NCBI GenBank assembly: GCA_009923495.1
Contig: RFTJ01000013.1
Span: 1-37,595 of the forward strand
Length of the DNA stretch: 37,595 nt
From: Actinomycetota bacterium
GTDB taxonomy: Bacteria; Actinomycetota; Actinomycetes; S36-B12; UBA5976
Reading direction: 5' to 3'
The notes below the pieces were generated by a model. It was not told where the DNA came from. It ran no database searches and saw only the letters and a list, made by a program, of their open reading frames with translations. Shown here piece after piece: positions 32,706 through 37,595 of the stretch. Made by a program: the position numbers and the translations under genes. The number at the start of each line of letters is the position of its first letter. Within the stretch, counting starts at the first letter, position 1.

Positions 32706-34358
32706 GTGACCGAGACAGTTGCCCCTGATAAAGGGCTAAGCACGATGCTATTGCCAGAACTAAAGGCATTGGCCACGAAACTAGGCGTCGAAGGTGCCAC
32801 TGGAATGCGCAAAGCAGACCTGATTTCGGCAATTTCCGCCAAACAGTCATCAGGCGGCGCTCGCCGCTCAGCAAAGCGGGATTCAGGTGCGCCAAAGAGT
32901 CGCACCAAAACTGAATCTGCTCAGGAAGAAGTAAGCGAAGCACCAGTTGCGTCAAGCGATGGCGAGGGCACGGATGGCGATAATGATCGCCGTGGCCGCA
33001 ATCGCGACCGAAACAACCGCAATGACCGCGAATATCGCAATGAATCAAATGACCGCGGTGATCGTAATGATCGCAACAACCGCGGTGACCGTAATGATCG
33101 TGGCCGGGACCGTCGCGGTCGAGACCGCGGTGACCGCGGTAATCGCCGTGGTGGAAATGATTATGAAGTTGAAGTATCAGAAGATGACGTACTGCTACCG
33201 GTTGCTGGCATCGTTGACATCTTGGACAACTACGCCTTCGTTCGCACTTCAGGCTATTTGCCGGGGATAAATGACGTTTATGTGTCAATGGGCTTGGTTA
33301 AGCGCTTTGGTCTGCGAAAAGGTGACGCCGTAACTGGGCAGGTTAAGCAACCGCGCGAAGGTGACCGTCCACAAAAATTCAATCCCCTGGTAAAAGTGGA
33401 TTCAGTAAATGGCCAAGAACCCGATGAAGCACGCAATCGAGTTGATTTCGGCAAGTTAACCCCGCTTTACCCACAAGAGCGGCTGCGCCTGGAAACTTCA
33501 CCAACCAATATGAGCACTCGAGTCATTGACCTGGTTGCACCTATCGGTAAAGGTCAGCGCGGACTAATTGTTTCGCCACCGAAAGCCGGCAAGACCATAA
33601 TTTTGCAGGAAATCGCAAACGCCATTACCGAAAACAACCCAGAAGTTCACTTGATGGTTGTGCTAGTTGATGAGCGTCCCGAAGAAGTTACCGACATGCA
33701 GCGCTCCGTTAAGGGTGAGGTTATTGCCTCAACCTTTGATCGCCCTGCTGAAGACCACACCATGATTGCTGAACTTGCGATTGAGCGCGCGAAGCGCTTA
33801 GTCGAAATGGGTCACGATGTTGTAGTTCTTCTTGACTCAATGACTCGCCTTGGTCGTGCTTACAACCTTGCTGCTCCAGCATCTGGTCGAATTCTTTCCG
33901 GTGGTGTTGACTCGGCAGCCTTGTATCCACCGAAGAAGTTCTTTGGTGCTGCTCGAAACATCGAAGAGGGCGGTTCACTAACAATTCTTGCTACCGCACT
34001 TGTTGAGACTGGTTCTCGAATGGACGAAGTCATCTTCGAAGAGTTCAAGGGTACGGGCAACATGGAACTTAAACTCGATCGTCGCCTTGCAGACCGCCGG
34101 ATCTTCCCAGCTGTAGACATTGAGTCTTCGGGCACTCGTCGTGAAGAAATCTTGATGGCACCGGATGAACTAAAGATTATCTGGAAACTGCGCCGGGTCC
34201 TTCACGCGCTTGATCAGCAGCAGGCAATTGAACTTCTGCTCACTAAGTTGCGCGAGACCAAGAGCAATCTCGAGTTCTTGATGCAGGTCCAAAAGACTAT
34301 GCCAGAAGTGCCAAATGGCTTGCCTAACGAAGATGTCTCAAACATCGACTGGATCTGA
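32706..34358 (+). CDS. rho: Transcription termination factor Rho with arginine-rich insert; 3' end fused at the chimeric join
   Basis: This is a 550-residue hexameric RNA helicase. It has Rho_N (about 13-47), a disordered insert of about 60 residues made of R, D, N and G (about 94-153), a primary RNA-binding cold-shock domain ([20 protein letters not shown]), Walker A SPPKAGKT (about 290), Walker [17 protein letters not shown] and [11 protein letters not shown] (Q/R loops). Such inserts are typical of actinobacterial Rho and help binding of structured RNA. The start is GTG 32706. The last residues (DVSNIDWI) and the TGA itself may come from the neighbouring foreign gene, because they lie antisense to a Bug receptor coding sequence. 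The true C-terminus may differ by a few residues. Confidence 0.93.
   Translation: MTETVAPDKGLSTMLLPELKALATKLGVEGATGMRKADLISAISAKQSSGGARRSAKRDSGAPKSRTKTESAQEEVSEAPVASSDGEGTDGDNDRRGRNRDRNNRNDREYRNESNDRGDRNDRNNRGDRNDRGRDRRGRDRGDRGNRRGGNDYEVEVSEDDVLLPVAGIVDILDNYAFVRTSGYLPGINDVYVSMGLVKRFGLRKGDAVTGQVKQPREGDRPQKFNPLVKVDSVNGQEPDEARNRVDFGKLTPLYPQERLRLETSPTNMSTRVIDLVAPIGKGQRGLIVSPPKAGKTIILQEIANAITENNPEVHLMVVLVDERPEEVTDMQRSVKGEVIASTFDRPAEDHTMIAELAIERAKRLVEMGHDVVVLLDSMTRLGRAYNLAAPASGRILSGGVDSAALYPPKKFFGAARNIEEGGSLTILATALVETGSRMDEVIFEEFKGTGNMELKLDRRLADRRIFPAVDIESSGTRREEILMAPDELKIIWKLRRVLHALDQQQAIELLLTKLRETKSNLEFLMQVQKTMPEVPNGLPNEDVSNIDWI
32970..33165 (+). repeat. Degenerate low-complexity repeat encoding the Rho R/D/N/G insert
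   Basis: Repeated short units such as GACCGCGGTGATCGTAATGAT and variants (GATCGCAAC, GACCGTAATGAT) encode the insert. The repeats are imperfect, with third-base changes. This points to old slippage followed by selection on the protein. Long open frames in other phases across this block (His/Gly-rich on the minus strand) are by-products of the repeat. Confidence 0.7.
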
Positions 34359-34945
34359 CCTCCAAGCAGATCATTCAAGGCTGGGGCCCCGCCTTTGTAA
34401 GGGACATGCAATACTTTTACACCAGCCGCCATCTCAAACTGCTTGGCAGCAATGTCCTGCCCAGTTCCGATACCAGCGCTACCCATAGTGACCTTTTCGG
34501 GCTGCGCCTTTGCCAGCGCGATCAATTCCTTCACACTGTTCACAGGCACCGAAGGGTGAACCATCAGGATGTTTGGCTGATTGACTAGACGGATGATCGG
34601 CGCGAAGTCTTTGAATGGGTCAAAGCCGGTTCTTTTAAACAAGTGGATGTTTGCAGCCAAAACTCCGGAACTTGTGACGAATATCGTGTTGCCATCTGGG
34701 TTGGTCTTTGCGACAAATTCTGCGGCAATGTTTCCAGAAGCGCCGGCGCGGTTATCTACAACGAATGGTTGCCCCAATGAGTCAGTAAGCCGCTTAGCGA
34801 CTAAGCGTGCCACCATGTCAACGCTTCCCCCGGGTGGAAATGGCACAACGACCTTGACCGGCCCGGTAGGCCAAGTTTGAGCTGATGCAACCCCAAAGCC
34901 TAGGATCAGGAAAAACAAGACGCTTAGGCGTAAGTATTTGATCAT
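34214..34945 (-). CDS. Bug/TctC-family tripartite tricarboxylate receptor, truncated at the junction
   Basis: This is a periplasmic solute receptor. Its signal peptide MIKYLRLSVLFFLILGFGVASAQ is cleaved after AQ or nearby. The family motifs WPTGPVKVVVPFPPGGSVDMVAR, GQPFVVDNRAGASGNIAAE and [19 protein letters not shown] follow. Family-like sequence stops at about residue 198-200 (near base 34345). The remaining ~45 residues are the antisense of rho and have no family resemblance, whereas a full Bug protein is about 320 residues. Bug receptors abound in Burkholderiales and are foreign to Actinobacteria. The start has AAGGGG upstream. Confidence 0.85.
   Translation of the reverse strand: MIKYLRLSVLFFLILGFGVASAQTWPTGPVKVVVPFPPGGSVDMVARLVAKRLTDSLGQPFVVDNRAGASGNIAAEFVAKTNPDGNTIFVTSSGVLAANIHLFKRTGFDPFKDFAPIIRLVNQPNILMVHPSVPVNSVKELIALAKAQPEKVTMGSAGIGTGQDIAAKQFEMAAGVKVLHVPYKGGAPALNDLLGGQIQSMFETSSLGKPFGTSGIVFWTCIKNSRLLLVSRNLVSRSSIACC
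34335..34360. other. Probable chimeric junction between actinobacterial and proteobacterial sequence
   Basis: Plus-strand rho and minus-strand TctC/Bug both read as plausible coding in these roughly 25 bases. Left of it only rho makes sense and right of it only the Bug gene does. The Bug gene loses its last ~120 residues here, and rho ends here. Shared sequence at the break is what a k-mer-driven assembly join or a microhomology amplification chimera would leave. Confidence 0.65.
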
Positions 34946-34993
34946 GTGGGAACCCCTTGTTGTTAATGTAAGAAAGGAAGTCGACTTAGATTT

Positions 34994-35671
34994 TTAAGCC
35001 TGTTTTTGCTTTTCGAGCACATTGAGGATAACCTGAGTCGTGCCCATTATGTCTGGGTACTTTTCCCCAGCATCAATACGGGCGAGCGTGCGCTTTTCGT
35101 CCTCCATCATCTTTAACGCGCGGCGGACTGAGTATTCGATATCCTCTGGTGGCATGACCAGTATGCCGTTCTCGTCAGCCAAGATAGCGTCTCCTGGATT
35201 AACTGCCACACCACCGCAACTGACAGTAACGCCAAATTCACCGCCAAGTCCTAAAGTCTTAACAGTCACAGCTGAAGTCCCACGAGACCATACAGGTACA
35301 CCATACTGGCGCAATTCACCCAAGTCAGTGACCAGTCCGTCAACGACTATGCCAGCCACCCCAGCAGCCCGAGCTGCGTACGCAACTGCACCGCCAAGCG
35401 AGGCAATCGACATGTCACCGCAGCGGTCGATTACGATGAAATCGCCCGGGCGCGCCTGACCAACGGCATAGTGAACCATTGCTCCATCCATGCCGGGAAC
35501 TCTAATGGTGATGGCGGTGCCTGCAACGCGACGATCCTGAAAAAGTGCACGAATGTCAGGGCACATAAACCCTGTATAGCGAAAGTGTCCTATCACTGCG
35601 GGCTCCGCTTGAACTAGAAGTTTTAACAACTGCGGATCGATGGCTGCTGGCAGTGGATTTAATTTGTACAT
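34994..35671 (-). CDS. RraA-like / HMG-CHA aldolase family protein
   Basis: This is a 225-residue protein of the RraA/4-hydroxy-4-methyl-2-oxoglutarate aldolase family. AGTAITIRVPGMDGAMVHYAV, the GDFIVIDRCGDMSIASLGG block and GIVVDGLVTDLGELRQYGVPVW contain the conserved Gly-rich loop, and the Arg and Asp residues that bind pyruvate and Mg. A GGVAVNPGDAILADENG stretch is the typical C-terminal part. Family enzymes split 4-hydroxy-2-oxoacids into pyruvate and a second oxoacid. It stands 48 bases before the Bug receptor gene on the same strand. Together they suggest uptake and breakdown of an organic acid. Confidence 0.88.
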   Translation of the reverse strand: MYKLNPLPAAIDPQLLKLLVQAEPAVIGHFRYTGFMCPDIRALFQDRRVAGTAITIRVPGMDGAMVHYAVGQARPGDFIVIDRCGDMSIASLGGAVAYAARAAGVAGIVVDGLVTDLGELRQYGVPVWSRGTSAVTVKTLGLGGEFGVTVSCGGVAVNPGDAILADENGILVMPPEDIEYSVRRALKMMEDEKRTLARIDAGEKYPDIMGTTQVILNVLEKQKQA

Positions 35672-35871
35672 TGAATTATCCTAAAAGTAGTTTCACCAAA
35701 ATTTAATGAATGATAGTCTGAGCAATGTCACAGCGCATGTCATCAAACTTTCCACGAAGTGGTCGGTGCTCAGCTAGGGGCATTTAAAGGGGTCTGTAAT
35801 ATGTCGCTGAGTAAAACTACAAAAGTGGTTGGTTAGTTACTGGTATAAACGCTATTTAATCCGTTAAAAAT

Positions 35872-36283
35872 ATGATGCAGTACAACAAGTTATTGATCAC
35901 AGTAGCACTACTTTTTGCTATTCAAACAGTAGCGGCTCTTTCTCTAAGCATTCCAAAGTCATACCAAATTCAGCAAAGAACGCCAAAAGATTGAATTGTG
36001 TGGAACTTGGGCTAGTAAGCTTCCACAGCGGTCGGGCGAATTTTGTGTAGACACGCAGCCAGTTTGGAACAAGGAGAAGGGAGATATTGAAATTTCAAAG
36101 GTCAATATTTTGAAGCTTACAACTGCTGATGGCAAAGAGTTGTCAAGCACTATCGCTGGGACTCTAAACAGCACCTTACTCACGCTATTGGATGGAACTT
36201 CTGTTTACCACGTGCCCGATATGGTGGGTAAAAAGCTAGACGCGATTGAAGTTCAAGAAAATAGTTTTAAATTGATTTTTTAA
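35872..36283 (+). pseudogene. Small secreted protein, apparently frameshifted
   Basis: ATG 35872 opens a frame encoding a signal-peptide-like N-terminus (MMQYNKLLITVALLFAIQTVA), which stops at 35994 after 40 codons. In another frame, open from 35948 to the TAA at 36281-36283, sits a plausible mature domain starting near KERQKIELCGTW, with FCVDTQPVW and a polar, strand-rich C-terminus. One base gained or lost near 35,935-35,947 (GCTCTTTCTCTAAG) would join them. It is either a real pseudogene or a sequencing error. Read alone, the second frame would need a TTG start (35996). I do not recognise the family. Confidence 0.45.
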
Positions 36284-36384
36284 TTTAATTTAAACCTCAA
36301 TGCTTGCAACTGGCATTTCCCCAATTCAGTAGACATTTAATAATTTCTAAATTGAATTGGAGTGAAAATCTTGAGCATCACTGC

Positions 36385-37014
36385 ATGACTCAAATGATAA
36401 AGACCGCAACCGTGCAACACACTATTCCCCTCTTTCCACTCTCACATGGCCTATTCCCTGATGGGATGCTGCCACTTCAAATTTTTGAAGTGCGCTACCT
36501 TGACCTTATCAAAAGGTGCCACCACCAACAACAGCCGTTTGGAGTGGCATGGATTAAAGATGGCAGCGAAGTCCAAGTTCCAGGTCAAGTGCCTTCTATG
36601 CATAACTTTGGTTGCATGGCACATATTAGAGAGTTTGATCAAGTCCAACCCACGTTCTTTAGGGTCTTATGCCAGGGGGGTTTGCGCTTTCAATTACACA
36701 ATGTGCAACCCGGACCATATGGGGTATGGCAAGGAAGCGTGACCTACATAGCGCAAGACCCAGAAGTTGAAGTGCCCGCAGCCTCGCAGACCCACGCTGA
36801 CAGACTTGGCAAAGTTATCGCGTCTGCACAGCAACAAGGCGTCATCAACAAGCTACCTATCTTTGCGCCTTACCACTTGGATCAATGCGGGTGGCTGGCA
36901 AATCGCTACGCGGAAGCCATCTCAATTAGCTCTGAACAAAAACTCCAACTCCTTAGCGAATTAGATCCTTTGAAGAGGTTGGAATCAGTAGTACTCTTGA
37001 TGCAGGAATCTTGA
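36385..37014 (+). CDS. LON peptidase substrate-binding (LAN) domain protein
   Basis: This is about 209 residues from ATG 36385; the frame is open from 36304, and a second ATG follows at 36394. IPLFPLSHGLFPDGMLPLQIFEVRYLDLIKRC is the hallmark first strand-loop-helix of the Lon N-terminal domain, and FGCMAHIREFDQ is its next conserved block. There is no ATPase or protease domain. Stand-alone proteins of this type are widespread in Betaproteobacteria and have no settled function. This supports a proteobacterial origin for the right end. Confidence 0.85.
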   Translation: MTQMIKTATVQHTIPLFPLSHGLFPDGMLPLQIFEVRYLDLIKRCHHQQQPFGVAWIKDGSEVQVPGQVPSMHNFGCMAHIREFDQVQPTFFRVLCQGGLRFQLHNVQPGPYGVWQGSVTYIAQDPEVEVPAASQTHADRLGKVIASAQQQGVINKLPIFAPYHLDQCGWLANRYAEAISISSEQKLQLLSELDPLKRLESVVLLMQES

Positions 37015-37199
37015 AAAACCTAACCAAACACAGAGCGCTACGTTCATCTGAAATGAAATTTTCGGAACACTCGATCGCTGACCACTGACACGCTAATTGT
37101 TAAATTTACAAATGTCTTAGAAGAGAAATGCGCGCACCAAAATCACTCATTTCTTTCAAAGCTCGAGAAGTCCTATTAAAAAAAAGACTCCAGTAAAAA

Positions 37200-37595
37200 T
37201 TATCGAATTAGGCCTGCCGCTCTAGGTAGCACCAAACATATTTCCGGTATACAAATAATCAAACCCAAACCCACAAACAAAGCACCCATGTAAGGTACGT
37301 AGGTTCTAAAGTGCTGCCCCACAGACAACCCTGCAAACTTTAATGCCATAAGCAAACCCACACCCATGGGCGGCATAAATAAACCAATACCTACTGCAGC
37401 TGTTTGAACAATATTAAAGTGAATAGGGTTGATGCCAATCTGTTCAGCTATTGGAAAAACCACAGGGATCAACACAACTGCCGCAGGCAATCCTTCCAAA
37501 ATCATTCCAAATAACATGGTTATGAAAGCAGTAGCCACTAGAAAAAGCCAATGATGCGACTCGAGTGGTTTTAAAATCTCAGCCAACATTTGCGG
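37200..37595 (-). CDS. TRAP transporter large permease (DctM), C-terminal part
   Basis: The visible 131 residues are the last part of a DctM-type membrane subunit; the gene runs off the right edge. LFLVATAFITMLFGMILEGLPAAVVLIPVVFPIAEQIGINPIHFNIVQ is the typical conserved helical block, and GLFMPPMGVGLL is the family motif. It has about four membrane segments and moves organic acids with Na or H together with a DctP binding protein and a DctQ small subunit, both outside the window. The 37,015-37,199 spacer shows no gene. Confidence 0.88.
   Translation of the reverse strand, partial: PQMLAEILKPLESHHWLFLVATAFITMLFGMILEGLPAAVVLIPVVFPIAEQIGINPIHFNIVQTAAVGIGLFMPPMGVGLLMALKFAGLSVGQHFRTYVPYMGALFVGLGLIICIPEICLVLPRAAGLIR

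Noticed and set aside
32602-33288. Long His/Gly-rich open frame on the minus strand and an Ala/Thr/Met-rich frame on the plus strand across rho
   Set aside because: Both are phase shadows of the low-complexity repeat that encodes the Rho insert. The composition is repeat-driven and there is no start signal.
1-37595. CRISPR arrays, insertion sequences, toxin-antitoxin pairs, phage genes
   Set aside because: I looked on both strands and saw no regularly spaced repeats, transposase, integrase or typical toxin-antitoxin gene pairs.

Overview
Most of this window (about 1-34,350) reads as one continuous piece of a small, streamlined actinobacterial chromosome of moderate GC. The evidence is a set of actinobacterial marker genes: a UPF0182 membrane protein, WhiB1, a SigR/RsrA thiol-stress pair, the 24-residue ribosomal protein bL37, Kgd (2-oxoglutarate decarboxylase fusion), nickel superoxide dismutase with its protease, a SigF/RsbW pair, and a Rho factor with an arginine-rich insert. 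Gene order also resembles mycobacteria (rsgA-aroA-SRAP ... sigH/sigR-rsrA-bL37-pdtaS-whiB1). Lower GC, very short intergenic gaps and overlapping convergent genes suggest a freshwater planktonic lineage such as Nanopelagicales (acI). That placement is an inference.

Layout, left part. 1-3.4 kb: rhodanese tail, PPA1309-family protein, UPF0182 protein. 3.45-3.9 kb: initiator tRNA with promoter and strong terminator, followed by a second copy of the tRNA 3' end and a hairpin. 3.9-9.5 kb: cytochrome P450, HisN, YkvA-like protein, RsgA, AroA, SRAP protein. 9.7-13.9 kb: regulatory block (SigR, RsrA, bL37, PdtaS, WhiB1, small membrane protein, SigF). 13.9-15.2 kb: RsbW-like protein and NiSOD, with the NiSOD protease divergent. 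15.3-21.6 kb: AzgA-type purine permease, DUF6104 small protein, Kgd, SDR. 21.6-22.9 kb: TPP riboswitch, PnuC-family transporter (probably the thiamine transporter PnuT) and P-loop kinase. 23-25.3 kb: tRNA-Arg(CCG), orphan DNA methyltransferase-like gene, VanY-like peptidase, GntR regulator. 25.4-34.35 kb: argS-lysA-X-hom-thrC-thrB-rho, the aspartate-family amino-acid cluster.

At about 34,335-34,360 the sequence changes character within about 25 bases. The last codons of rho lie antisense to the interior of a Bug/TctC periplasmic binding-protein gene that has lost its C-terminal third. From there to the end the genes are proteobacterial in type, probably Burkholderiales: Bug receptor, RraA-like aldolase, a frameshifted small secreted protein, a LON substrate-binding-domain protein and the C-terminus of a TRAP transporter DctM subunit. 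I read this as a chimeric join (assembly or amplification) rather than natural gene transfer, but sequence alone cannot decide.

The most interesting biology is the TPP-riboswitch/PnuT/kinase unit, whose kinase may trap imported thiamine. Next are the apparent NiSOD-RsbW-SigF operon, the tRNA-fMet 3'-end duplication, and a recurring TAnnnT box 6-8 nt before start codons that implies many leaderless mRNAs. No CRISPR array, insertion sequence, phage or known defence island is visible.
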